A stretch of DNA of 64,000 nucleotides from Canna indica (taxonomy: Eukaryota; Streptophyta; Magnoliopsida; Zingiberales; Cannaceae), in NCBI GenBank assembly GCA_034359265.1, contig CP136892.1, forward strand, positions 13,068,501 through 13,132,500, in the 5' to 3' direction. This document shows, piece by piece, positions 23,801 to 34,397 of the stretch. The notes beneath the pieces were generated by a model, which saw only the letters and a program-made list of their open reading frames with translations, made no database searches and had not been told where the DNA came from. Every line of letters starts with the position of its first letter. Positions within the stretch are counted from its first letter, which is position 1. The position numbers and the translations under genes are program-made.

Positions 23801-26296
23801 TTTGGTGAACAACAGACTGGTGATATTGGGAATGTTGGTGTTGATCTTTTCTTTGAGATGCTTTTTGAAAGCTTATCAAAGGTATTTCCCTGTTCTCTGA
23901 GTAGTTTATATTTACATGTAAATACTTGCTTGGACCAAACCTTTCAATTCTATCACCTGGAGCATATATGGAAATACTGAAATTGCTAACTTTTCTTTCA
24001 GGTTGAAGAAAATAGACTCCTTTCAGTACCTTATAACAATGTTCAGGTACTAATGAAATATTTTTCCTCCAAAAATGATAAATATTTCAGTTTTAAAGAT
24101 CAGATTTTTATCTATAAAAACTTTTATATTGTTCTTTTGCAGCTTGATCTAAATATAACACCACACCTATCCTCTGAATACATAAATTATCTTGATAACC
24201 CAATGGAAGTTATCAACGAAGCTGAGAGGGCTGCAGAAAATGACATGTGGAGTTTGATGCAATTCACAGAACAATTACGCCAACAATATGGAAAAGAACC
24301 ACAGTCAATGGAGGTACTAGTCACAGTTAAAAGATTTAGTTCTAATTAATATTCAAGATTGCTTTGTTGAAGTTGGGTGCTTCCACTTTCTTATGTAGTT
24401 ATTGCTTAAAAAGCTTTATGTGAGACGAATGGCTGCAGACCTTGGTATTAGTAAGATATATTCAAGTGGGAAGACAGTTGTTATGACTACAAACATGAGC
24501 AAGAAGGTTTTCAAGCTTATGACAGACTCCATGGCATCTGATATACATCGTAATTGTCTTGTTTTCACCGGAAATGCAATTAAGGTGTGTGTTTTTTTAG
24601 TCTCATTTTGGTGAATTACACTCTCATTTCATACTTTGAAGTTATACTTAAATTTGCTGGTCCAATATCTTCTAATCATGGTTTAAAATCTCGTACCGGT
24701 ACCGATTTACCGGTACCGGTATGCATGGTTTTAAATCTCGTACCGTACCGGGCGGTAAGCTTGGTATATACCGGTTTTTGAAAAAACCGGTATACGAGTT
24801 ACCCGGTATGGGTAAATACCGGGTATCTCGGTAAATACCGCCCGGTATGCCCGGTATTTATGAAATACCGGGCGGTATTTGCTATCATACCGGGCTATAC
24901 CGCCCGGTATGACATTGTGTACTGTTGCAACACACTGGGTATTGGAAAATACCGGTATCTTGGTAAATACCTCCTGGTATGCTCCGGTATTTAGCAAATA
25001 CCGGGCGGTATTTGCTGTCATACCGGGCGATACCGCCCGATATGATCCAACAGCTCTTAAAAAGAGCCGTTGGGTATTGTTCGATACTGTATTAGGGTTT
25101 TTCATAGATATAAGAGAATCATTACATTAGAATTTATATAGGGCGACATTAGCGGGTATATTGTTCGATACTGTATTAGGGTATTAGCGGGACCGCCGAA
25201 AACTCTGCGTAGCGCAACATAAAACGCTTAGGGCAAATCTGTCGCTACACATCCCAACATACGGTGTTGATCTTAGTCCGTCGTACTCGTACATATCTTG
25301 GGATCATTTTCAGATATGGGCATTGGAGACTTACGGTGTTGACCTTAGTCGTGTATGTCCCCAAGATATGTACGAGTACGATGGACATCATTCGTCAGCA
25401 TTTTAAACATTGTATTCATGTATTTGACATTTGAATATGAAATTTAAGTATTTCTTGATCAATCATGGATTATTGGAGTCATTTTTAGCACAAAATCAAA
25501 AAAAAAAAAAAAAGGGCTCGGTATGCCATTTTCGTACCGGACCGTACCGTGTGTCGGTACGGTACGGTATCGGTACGTACCGGTACCGGTCATCCACCGA
25601 GATGATGACCGGTACCGGTATTTTAAACCATGCCGGTATGTACCAGCACTGTATTAATACATGGTACGGGCCGGTATAAATTGGCAAATTGGCCTGTATC
25701 GGTTTTTTTCGCCCAGTACAAGCTTTGTACCGGGCAGGTACCAGACTCCGTATGTCTGGTACCAGGTTGTACCGTAGTGTACGGATACCCATTTTTAAAA
25801 AATTGGCAAATTTCGGTCGTACCAGTGATATGGTACAATATTCGAAACCATGCTTCTAATATGTTCTAAATCATTTTTATCATTGTTACATTATGTTTAA
25901 CCTGGTTCTTTTTTTCCTACAATGAGGGAGAGATACATTCTAAACTCAATTTCATGATTGTTAGTAGGAGCATTTAAAGCTGATCATAATCTAAATTGTA
26001 TCAGTTTTTCATTGAATATAACTCCAACTTTAGTATTCATAACTGATTTTTTACTCTTTATTGCAGTTATATTGTCCATAACTATTTTTCCTTATTTTAG
26101 AATCATTTTCAGTTAGATTGCTTGTCTGGTGATGGTTAGCTTAAGATCATTTACTTTATGTTTTTAGCTCTTTTCTTCCTTCACTGTTATGCAGGCTGAA
26201 CTTCTTTTGGAGCTACCAAAAGAGCAACTCCTAAACTGGATTTTCCAGTGCTTAGCAGAGCTTTATGCTGTGTTGCCAGCTTTCGTGAAGTACTAG
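8864..26296 (+). CDS. Plastid-type ATP-dependent DNA helicase, TRCF/Mfd-like (At3g02060 type)
   Basis: Fourteen exons give 821 residues: 8864-9459, 10567-10792, 12861-13106, 14167-14301, 15156-15280, 20834-20973, 22124-22194, 22880-23041, 23437-23523, 23708-23881, 24002-24046, 24143-24313, 24399-24584, 26195-26296. All junctions are GT-AG and phases fit. Residues 1 to about 55 are Pro/Ser/Arg-rich with few acids, like a plastid transit peptide. Residues about 142-200 are a CarD/RID-type domain ([13 protein letters not shown]). Helicase motifs follow: Walker [10 protein letters not shown] at about 296-304, DEEQ at 398-401, [10 protein letters not shown] near 423, RGRVGR at 569-574. The C-terminal TRCF domain covers about 670-790. 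Bacterial Mfd couples repair to stalled RNA polymerase; the plant protein lacks the N-terminal UvrB-like part, so a similar plastid role is inferred. Introns 5 and 13 carry hAT insertions in the sense orientation. Confidence 0.93.
10793..12860 (+). other. Helicase intron 2 with three copies of a dispersed repeat
   Basis: Donor GT at 10793 and acceptor AG at 12860. Apart from the repeats listed separately, I see no coding signal. Positions about 12585-12725 form a related block with AACTTGTTACGACCCGC and repeated GGCCTAAC/GGCCAACC words. Confidence 0.6.
11077..12545. repeat. Three copies of a dispersed repeat of about 110 bp in intron 2
   Basis: Copies lie at about 11077-11190, 11294-11405 and 12433-12545. 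Each starts near GTTAAGAAATTAGTGG or AAGAAATTAGT, has CACCCCAAAAGCTAG, then a GGGGAGGA-like block, then CTATCTTGACCATAT and ends near GTGAGACTTTAACA. The first two are separated by about 100 bp of sequence containing ACACACCCCCCTCATG and a GATACCATG word. The pattern resembles the end of a retroelement or SINE-like repeat, but I cannot assign a family. Confidence 0.6.
15464..15760. repeat. Subterminal palindromic repeats of hAT-A1, left end
   Basis: The stretch consists largely of overlapping words of the type ATACCGCCCGGTAT and TATACCGG in both orientations. In the middle, 15659-15673 (TGTGGCCGACAGCCC) pairs perfectly with 15678-15692 across a 4-base loop. Similar CCGGTAC-type words fill the right end at about 19348-19450. 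In hAT elements such subterminal arrays are transposase binding sites; that role here is inferred. Confidence 0.75.
15810..15839 (+). promoter_or_regulatory. TATA box of hAT-A1 inside an inverted repeat
   Basis: GTTTTGGGGGCT (15810-15821) and its exact reverse complement (15828-15839) flank a 6-base loop, so the TATATAAAG box spans the stem tip and loop. It lies about 105 bp before the transposase ATG at 15935, a plausible promoter distance. The decayed copy hAT-A3 keeps a close version at about 56510-56536. Confidence 0.6.
15935..19237 (+). pseudogene. hAT transposase (BED finger, DUF659, hAT dimerization) with one premature stop
   Basis: Four exons (15935-17288, 17360-17764, 17849-18055, 18138-19237) join in phase into 1,022 codons. 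The only internal stop is TAG at 15968-15970, codon 12. The copy at 56667 has CAG at this place. After it come a BED-type zinc finger ([29 protein letters not shown]; Cys25, Cys28, His43), a Gly/Ser linker, DUF659 with CDSWTG at about 318-323 and TDNGANF at about 379-385 (likely catalytic Asp residues), and the HIAAYYLNP motif. The C-terminal dimerization region has [11 protein letters not shown] at about 683-693. A long tail rich in Asp/Glu, Lys and Ser follows. The first ATG after the stop lies inside the finger, so an N-terminally shortened protein would lose the cysteine pair. It is therefore probably dead without readthrough. Confidence 0.88.
20974..22123 (+). other. Helicase intron 6
   Basis: AT-rich intron with donor at 20974 and acceptor at 22122-22123. 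I see no coding sequence and no clear repeat with borders in it. Confidence 0.5.
24677..25852. mobile_element. hAT MITE in helicase intron 13, split by a second hAT insertion
   Basis: The outer element begins CATGGTTTAAAATC at 24677 and ends TTCGAAACCATG at 25852. It is flanked by a perfect 8-bp duplication CTTCTAAT at 24669-24676 and 25853-25860. Without the inner insertion (24724-25632) and one copy of its target duplication it is about 260 bp long and has no coding sequence. Its body is made of GGTACC- and CCGGTA-type words, so it belongs to, or is close to, the hAT-A family. Confidence 0.88.
24724..25632 (+). mobile_element. hAT-A2: non-autonomous hAT derivative nested in a MITE
   Basis: It begins CATGGTTTTAAAT at 24724 and ends ATTTTAAACCATG at 25632, perfect inverted termini save for one position. 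The 8-bp duplication CCGGTATG flanks it at 24716-24723 and 25633-25640, inside the outer MITE. Length is 909 bp. It keeps the left subterminal palindromes, the upstream hairpin (about 25046-25075) and a rearranged piece of the transposase 3' end (about 25255-25405, matching the last codons and 3' flank of hAT-A1), but nothing in between. This is the Ac/Ds-like pattern of an internally deleted element. Confidence 0.9.
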
Positions 26297-27145
26297 ATTC
26301 TATATGACAGAAAGGAAATCTTCAACCTCACACTGAGAATGCAGCGTGGCAGTAGTCAATATAATGCAAAGGCAGCTGGACTTCATCATCAGAGTACCAA
26401 CCACCTCTTCTCAAATTGGTCACGTTTCAAACAAGCCTTCTGCTGTAAAGAATCTCCTAAGATTAAACTCTAAAGTCCAAAGAGGGAGCATCAAAGATCC
26501 TGGTATGAGTTCTCTTTGGCAGAAAACAGTAGATGATTCTTTATTGCATTAAATAGGTTCATCATAATATCTGCTTCCACCTTTACAGTGGGTTTTGATT
26601 TTTGATCATTATTTTTGCAGGAACTTCATTATCAATTACTATTTAATCTTGAGAGCTAATCCCAATCATCTATACTATCCCTGCTTAATGCTGTTCCAGA
26701 TACTAATTCATGGCTGTGACATGATGGGTACCCTACGGACATACAGAACGAAAATGAAACAAGTGACACAAATCTTTTTACCTGCAAATTTTCGGCCTCA
26801 TTGGATCTTCAAGTATTCATAAGATTGTTAGTACTCATATCCATTCTTATTCTGCAGTAGCAGCATCTTGAATTTAGCTATGAATATTCATTCTTATAAA
26901 AGAAGTTGTAACATAAGTCATTGATCCGCTCGGTATAGAACTTTTTGGATTTTGCCATATCTAATGTAATCTAGTTTGGATAGAACTAATGCAATATGTA
27001 TATAAAAATTGTCATATCTTCTAAGCTCTTGCATATTTGAACTTTTTATTCAAGCAATGCATATTCCAACAATTTAGACAGTGTGTTTCCCTCTTTCTTC
27101 TTTAATTTTTAGCAGCTTTTTCAATCTTCTCTTTGAGTCCAATAA
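26297..27145. other. Downstream flank of the helicase gene
   Basis: Contains the 3' untranslated region of the helicase gene and AT-rich sequence. I see no further coding region or bounded repeat. Confidence 0.5.
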
Positions 27146-27153
27146 CACTAAGG

Positions 27154-27947
27154 GCATGTTTGGTTAGCGAAACTAATTCTGATTTCACGATTTCGATTTC
27201 ACTGAAATCAAAACTGCTTATGAAAATGTGTTTGGTTCAGTGTTTTCATGAAACTGAATCGAAATCAGAATGAAAACGAAATCAGTTTTCTTAATAAAAA
27301 TGAAAATATCAGAATATTATTTTTTGTGATTTTGAGATTGTCGGTTTCGTTATCAAAATGCAGTGGTAATTTTGTAATTATAAATATTTTTTTTTATAAA
27401 ATTAATTAATTTAAAAATAAAAAATTATTATTTTCAATTCAAACTATTATCTTAAATTTACAAATTAATTAAATTAAATTATATCTAATTTTACTCAAAT
27501 CCAAATTTTAAATAATTCAATTTTCTTAAAGTTGATCTATTTATAATTTAATCAAAATTAATTTTAGACCATTGAACTTATTATTTTTTTAAAATATATA
27601 ATAACTATTAATTAATTTTTATATCTAATTGAACAATTTTTTTTAAAATTATCAATAATTTAATTAATTAAATTATATAAATATTTTATAATTATATTAG
27701 CAAAAATTTAATTTTGTAAACTAACTAAACATTTAATTACTACTAAAAATGTTGAAGAAAAATTAATATTATTTTTTATAACCAAATAAATATTCACTGG
27801 TTTCATCTGACTAAAATCGATGTTGTTTTTCTTAACCAAACGCGTTTTTAGAAAATTAAAAACTAAAAACTAAAATCAAAATTTCAAAACTAAATTTTCA
27901 GTTTCACTGAAACTAAATAAGAAAATAGTTTTTGCTAACCAAACAGC
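27154..27947 (+). mobile_element. MITE-N copy 1 (about 800 bp)
   Basis: Left end GCATGTTTGGTTAGC and right end, as reverse complement, GCTGTTTGGTTAGC. CTAAGG occurs directly on both sides (27148-27153, 27950-27955), part of an imperfect 8-bp duplication; a TAA duplication is also possible, so borders may be off by 2-3 bases. The interior is very AT-rich and without coding sequence. A second copy in the opposite orientation lies at 40178-40987; shared words include GTCGGTTTCGTTATCAAAA and TGTAATTATAAAT. Confidence 0.75.
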
Positions 27948-27953
27948 ACCTAA

Positions 27954-28361
27954 GGTTGTCTTTGGTACATTACCACAAGATAGATTGTCACATTCAATTT
28001 ACCGATTATAATATTATCACGTTTGACATGCTTGGTCAATATAGATGACAAGCTAATTTTGTACTTTTTAACTTCACCAAAATTACTAAAAAGTCTTATC
28101 AAAATTTGGTGGTGCTTTGCTTGATGAAGAATGTATGAAAGAGAATAGCAATGTTGAAATTTAGAATTATTATTGGATGATAATTCACATATTTACATCC
28201 CATGAAGACTATTCACATTACCACCAAAGTGGTAAAGATTATCGAAGTAATTTGGACTATTGATAAAGTGCTTGAACCAAACATGATAATGTGTGGGTCC
28301 TAGGAATTTAAAAACTACGTTACTATTTATGTAGATAGATTATTGCATACCAAATACCCCC
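27954..28361. mobile_element. Possible Tourist-like MITE adjoining MITE-N
   Basis: Left end GGTTGTCTTTGGTACATTACC and right end, as reverse complement, GGGGGTATTTGGTATGCAAT share a TTTGGTA core. TAA occurs at 27951-27953 and 28362-28364. The match is short, so the call is tentative. Confidence 0.4.
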
Positions 28362-28587
28362 TAAAATGGATGTCCAAATGCCCCCTAGAATGAATGTGCC
28401 AAATAGGATTCGTTTGCTTACAAACGACTAATGACAAAAAAGGTATATAAAGGTATCATTTGGTTCAAAAAAAAGTAAGTTCATACAGCAAGTTTCATGA
28501 ATTAAATTTCTTATGAAATTTTTGAGAAATGACAAAAATATATTTGCGTACCATAAGTGAATTATCTTTTCAAGAATTGATTTTTCA

Positions 28588-29034
28588 TAGGGGTGAGCAT
28601 GGGTACCGAGTAGACTCAGAATCGGTTGGAACCTATCTGATCGGATAGGTTTTGAATAGATCCGAATTAAATTCGGGTAGGAACCGAGACAAAAATTAAG
28701 GAATAAGTTAAAACTGATTTCGGATCCAACACATTGGGTACCTGAAATCGGAATCAGAATCGGTACTTGGAACTTGTACCCTAGAACATGTTCATTTACA
28801 GGTTTCAAGGTACAGGTTCCAATAAGGATCCCAGAATCTATACCCTGAAACTTGTAAATGAACATGTTCCAATAGGGTACCCAAAATCGGAATAGTAACC
28901 TGTGGTTCTAGGTAAGGTTCTGTTTCAGGTTCTAACATGATAGGATTCGATTCCAAAACCTAAGAACCAGTCCTATACAAGATAGAGTCTGGATATCATG
29001 AAAAATATAGGGTACTCGGACCCGCTCACCCCTA
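28588..29034. mobile_element. hAT-B short non-autonomous copy 1
   Basis: Perfect 11-bp terminal repeats TAGGGGTGAGC (28588-28598) and GCTCACCCCTA (29024-29034). The flanks ATTTTTCA (28580-28587) and ATTTTTCC (29035-29042) match at 7 of 8 bases, as expected for an old hAT duplication. The interior is made of repeated GGTACC, GGTTCC and GAACC words, like the ends of the coding copy at 43106-47384. No coding sequence. Confidence 0.85.
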
Positions 29035-29690
29035 ATTTTTCCTATGTTGTTTTGTTCAATTATTAACTTCATAGTAATTACATTTCAAATGACTAAAATA
29101 TTATTTAATTATAGCCATATAATTAAATTAACATAATGTTGATAATATATAATATTATAATTATTCCGACAGTATTATAATATAATAGTATACTATTAAT
29201 ATATTATATTACTATATTATTATAACAATAAAATTAAATATTATAATTATATTATGATAATATTATCATGAAAACAATCTCTCTGGAAAAAAAGAAGCAA
29301 AGGACTTTTCTAGAATGTATAAAAGTGAGATTGCTTCGTGCACTCAATTACCGTTCTATATTATGATAATATTATAGATATTAATAAGTAATATAATATG
29401 AGAATTTGGCAAAATCATAAACACTTTATGATTTATTGATAAAATTATAAATACTTTATAGTATTTACCAAAACTTCAAATTGTTCTCAATTCTATTCAT
29501 TTTTTTGGATCAAAATGATAAGTGTGTTAATTGCAATTATATTGGGCAAAGTCCCTAACTGCTTTTATATGCATAAAATGCATGAGAATTTCACATTTGA
29601 TCAGTAAATCTAAGAATTTAGACACCAATTTAGGAAAGAAAAAATAGACTAAAAAAATTACAAGAGTTGTAGAAATTCTTTATTCTACCC

Positions 29691-29822
29691 GCGTTTTCAA
29701 AATTCGCTTGTAAATGCACAATATTTACATCCGTTTATGCCATTTGACGGCGCTGGACGATTTGGTAGATGACATAAACGGATGTAAAGCTTGTACATTT
29801 ACAGACGAATTTTGAAAACGCA
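29691..29822. repeat. Fold-back unit 1
   Basis: The left arm, about 29691-29743, starts GCGTTTTCAAAATTCGC and contains ACATCCGTTTATG. It pairs with the right arm at about 29770-29822, which ends GAATTTTGAAAACGC. The centre holds GGACGATTTGGTAGATGAC, a word shared with unit 2. Confidence 0.65.
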
Positions 29823-30189
29823 GGTAGAACATAAAATTTTTGTAAACCTTGTGATTTTTTAATCTAATTTTTCATTAGATGAGGAAGACAACTTGTATTT
29901 TTTGGGACTTGATTATTTAATTATATTGTTATTCAAATTTTGTGGAATTGGATGATTCAAACAGTAAGCATTTAGAGTATGTTTTTTTCTTCCATTTCTT
30001 TTAATGCTTGGTAATGTGATAATTTAATTCAAATCTTGAGTTGAGAGAAAACCATTAATATGTTTACGTTTCAAGAACATGTATAATATAATTGCTAGGA
30101 TTAGGGTGATAGTAGATTTGTGTAAATGAGTATTTCATCCGTCCCAGACATTGATATATAGGTCATTAGCGGGTTTGTAAAAAATTTAT

Positions 30190-30430
30190 GTTCTACCAGT
30201 GTTTTCAAAATTCGCCTGTATATGCACAACCTTTACACTCGTTTATGCCATCTACCAAATCGTCAAGCGTCGTCTCACATCAAGCGCCATCAGCTAAGTT
30301 GAGACGACGCTTGACGATTTGGTAGATGACATAAATAAATGTAAATGTTGTGCATTTACAGGTAAATTTTGTGCATTTACAGGTAAATTTTGTGCATTTA
30401 CAGGTAAATTTTGAAAACACGAGTAGAACA
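30190..30430. repeat. Fold-back unit 2 with a strong hairpin and a 21-bp tandem repeat
   Basis: The arms at 30242-30277 and 30300-30335 pair over 36 bases with a single mismatch around a 22-base loop; the core is CGTCAAGCGTCGTCTCA. On the right side a 21-bp unit starting GTGCATTTACAGG is repeated three times in a row (30350-30412). The outer flanks resemble those of unit 1. It may be a fold-back transposon; a small-RNA hairpin is possible but I see no known miRNA in it. Confidence 0.7.
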
Positions 30431-31079
30431 TAAAATTTTTGTAGACCTTGTGATTTTTTAGTCTAATTTCTCGTTAGAAAAATTATACACCAAAGTTAAT
30501 TAGAATTAATACTTTATTTTAGATCGCTAAGTTTGTTAACTTTATGGATATATAAAATTTAAAAAATTTTATGGAGTAAAAATACATACAAAAACAACTA
30601 GGGACTTTTCTTTAAATTTTCTAATTGCCAATGCAATTGCAATTAACACACTTGTCATTTTAATCCTAGAATAAAATTGTGGGGTAATTTGAATATATCA
30701 TAAAAATTATAATTTTGACAAATATAAAGTATTTGCGGTATACGAATAAATCATAAACTACTTATGATTTTGCCAATAATTTTCATGTGATATTAATTAC
30801 GTTGTTAGGTTTATTAATCTTATAAACATAGAATTTAAAATTTTATACGCAGTAATATATAAAAGCAATTAGGGATTTTTTTATTATCAAAGTTTCCAAA
30901 TGTAAGTCTAACTGCAATTAACACACCTATTATTTTAATTATAAAATAAAATTTGGAGATAATTTAATATATTATAAAAAAAGTTATATTTTTGACGAAT
31001 ATCGTAAAGTATTTATAATTTACTAATAAATTATAAAATAATTATAATTTTGCCAAAATTATCATATGATATTACACTT

Positions 31080-34000
31080 GTCTATATTTTAAATAATTCT
31101 TAAAGTTACTTTCAAATATCATTTTCGTGTTTTGTGAGAAAGAGAATTCCATTTTGCTTATTTTTTTGTCAATCAAATAGAAGCAAATTTTTTTTACTTC
31201 TGAAGTTCTATTTTTCACGTTATTTCATATCAATCACACGATTCCAAAATCTCAATTATTTAACATCGGTTTATTTCCCCAATTAGAGAGTGACAAGCAG
31301 TACAATTTTTATGGTGTCAAACTCTATCAAAATTTTTCAAGTCTCTCGTGAGAGTCGATCTAATCTTATTAAAAATGAACTTAGTATAATTAAAACTAGT
31401 CTAAAAAATAAGAGTGAATTTGTATCGTGAAAGAGTGAACCTAATACTTTTCTTTTAAGTTCAGTCTTAATGATATTAGGTTGACAAATTTTAACAATGC
31501 TACGTTCATTCGTATGCGGAGCTTCATAAAAAATTCTACGGAGCTCGACTTCTTGGTCATTTTTTCAGACAAGATATGGCAGGCTTGGAGATGAACTAAG
31601 CTGCTTGCTATACTTTATAGACTTTGACTAATAAATAAACGTTAAAGCTAATCAACAGTTGATGAATTCATTCTTTTATATATTACTTTTCATGCACATG
31701 CATATTCTCTTTTATAATAATAGTAATAATAATAATAATAATTACCACTATAAAGGCATAAAGGCCCAAAGGGCACTTGGGTCATTCCCTATCGAGCAAT
31801 GTAAAATATGGCAACAATCAGTACCTTCCAAAGTATGGAATTTGCCAAGGAAAAACATATTTTTATTTATAGACGAAGTGAAATTGATACAAACTCAGTA
31901 AATTCAATCCAGCATAATTTATCTAATCTACTCAAGGTTAGAAATAACTCAAAAGGGCACACAAGATATAATTTTTCCAATCTTTATTATTACAAAAAAC
32001 AAAAAACAAAAAAACAAAAAAATAGGCATGAAATAATAAAGTGAACTTATTCCAGCTCAGAACTTATTATAGATGGATGAACTGAAAATGGAATAGTTTT
32101 AAATATATTGATGAATGTTGGGTAATTGATAAGACCCACAAGGTGTTAGGAGTGGGATTCTTTTTCCCTAGTTAAGGAAAGGACCTTGTCAACAGCTTTT
32201 TAACTTTGGTACATTGTAGTAAAAAAATAAAGGGTTGGTCCCTTGTTCCTAAAGCTTACAATATATAGGCATGTGCCACCTACCATTTAGGTTATAATTC
32301 TTCATGCTGACCTTTTGCTATCAGAATGTAATATATCTTTTCTTCATATACATAAACAATAATTCCTTTACATACTTATGTGTACTCTCTTTAGCTTCAT
32401 TCAAAAACCAACACAAATCTAGTCCTGCTGTGCCATTCTTGGTCTCCCCCAGCTTACTTTCTTCATCCATTAAAATTCTGATTCCCCAAAAAACCCCACA
32501 CAGCACATGACAGTGTGCAATCCAAGCAATCAAACAAACATGTCCCTGGTTGCAACTTGGAATTATATTTAGCAATCCATTTATTTCTTGTTTGAGCTAT
32601 AGAATATGGTGCATTGGTGCAACAAGTTGCTTTGGAATTGAAGGATCTTGACTCCCTAGACATTGATAGTTTAGAATTAGGATGATGTGTAGGTGGAATT
32701 TTCCATGATGTTAATTGAATTCATCTGGTGGCTTGAGGGGGTTGAGCAGTCTCTCTCGGAATTAAAACCAGCAGCCTAATCTGCAGAGCTAGAAGATGTG
32801 TAGGGGGAGGGTTGTAGCCTTGTAGGTTGCTTCCCACACAAATGAGGGAATCCCTTTGTTCTCTTTAGTTCTTGGCATCCCCTTGCTTTTTATCCTATTC
32901 ATGGCTTCTTCCTTCCGAGCTAACCCTGCAATAACTCTTGTGCTGCAATGGGGACTGAGGAATCCGACCTCTCTTTTAACATAACAAATGTGGGCAGAGA
33001 TGTATGCATGCAGTACTGAGGATGGAGATTTCATTGTCACCTACCAGTAGCTGTAGGAGGTGCTTCTTTTTTGTACTTTTCAGTAAATGGAGTTGAAAAA
33101 CGAGAGGAGAGGGGAGAGTGATCCAGTTGTTCAACAGTTCATGTCTTGGAGTGATTGGATAAAGAATATTATTTCTTCTCCTAACTCTACTAATAATATT
33201 TTTCATCTATTCTTTGATATTTTTTTTCAATGCTGTTCTTCAAAATTTATAATAATTGTACTGATCAAATATATTAAGATCCATTCAATTAACATATGTA
33301 TAGTATTACTATATCAGAAATAATTTAATTATTTGTGTTATTTTCTTAAAGATAGTCTCTAATTTTGATTATTAATAATAATAATATTATTATTAGACAA
33401 ATAATTTTTTATTTTTAAAAGTAAAAAACTCTTTAATTAATCCAAAATTAATTTATATTTTTATATTTTCAAATCAATATTTAATTTTAAAAATATTTTA
33501 AACTAATATTTTTTTTTTACTATAAAGTTAGTGACTAGAATGAATTAGAATTGCAATCAATATTTAATTATGAATAAGAACATTTTGATTGTTTCACACT
33601 ATTTCTGATCTATTTTATATGCTAATCAAACAAAAAAATAACTACTTGTCTATTATTAATATCAACCATTATTATATTATTTATCTATTCTATTTATTAT
33701 TTATTCGTACTTTTTATAATTTTATTTCATCCAATCAAACACTCTTGAATGGCAGCGCTATCTTATCATTAATTATAGAGATCCATTTTGGTGTGTTTTA
33801 AAAATGTATTTAGAAAGTAGTCAAACAAAATTAGGAGTGTGCAAGCTGACAAGCTCCAGCTCTTCACAAGTGCTGTTGATTCTTTGAAAAGTTATAAGAC
33901 AAATGGACTATCCATCTTTTAGTATTTTTTTCCCTAATTACTTGCACCCAGATTAAGCTTTTTTGTTTTTAATTGATCACGTGCTATCTCATGAGTCCTG

Positions 34001-34397
34001 ATATGATATCTAAATCTTCTATCCACTAATAAAAAAATCCCTGGTTGTTTAGACAATTAAACCCATAAAATTGTTTTTCGTTTTACCTTTCCTGAAATGA
34101 TCAACTTAAAAGCACAATGCAGATGATTATATATTTCTAGCAACTTAATTAAAAGGCTCCTCAAAAACATATATGCAGATCTGCACCACCAATCAAAGAA
34201 TTGAACGTACCAAAAGAAGAGCTTAAGGATCAATTATAATAAGGTCAAACTAAATAAAAGATGTACATATAGATAGATGTCATGAAACACCAAGAATCTC
34301 AAAAGAGTTGAATGGGCTCTTGGTGCTTGGCATAATAAACAACAAAGTTATGGAACCTCATCATATCAAGTTTAATTGTAATTAACCAATGGGTTCA
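31080..34397. other. AT-rich intergenic region downstream of the AP2 gene
   Basis: Short open frames occur but none resembles a known protein. About 31330-31560 weakly resembles 49760-49950 (shared CTTCATAAAAA and GACTTCTTGG-like words). I see no RNA gene or bounded element. Confidence 0.4.

Larger units (their letters stand above)
29400..31075. repeat. Nested fold-back repeat region
   Basis: A block at about 29405-29570 recurs inverted at about 30600-30800 and again, diverged, at about 30865-31075; shared words include TTAATTGCAATTA/TAATTGCAATTAA and CTAACTGC/CTAGGGACTTT. Between the first two lie two hairpin-forming units, listed separately. All of it is AT-rich and non-coding. It looks like fold-back or Mutator-like non-autonomous elements, but I found no clean target duplication. 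Confidence 0.55.

Noticed and set aside
32280..33060. Several short minus-strand frames that might be exons
   Set aside because: No recognisable domain, no convincing splice sites and no consistent frame.
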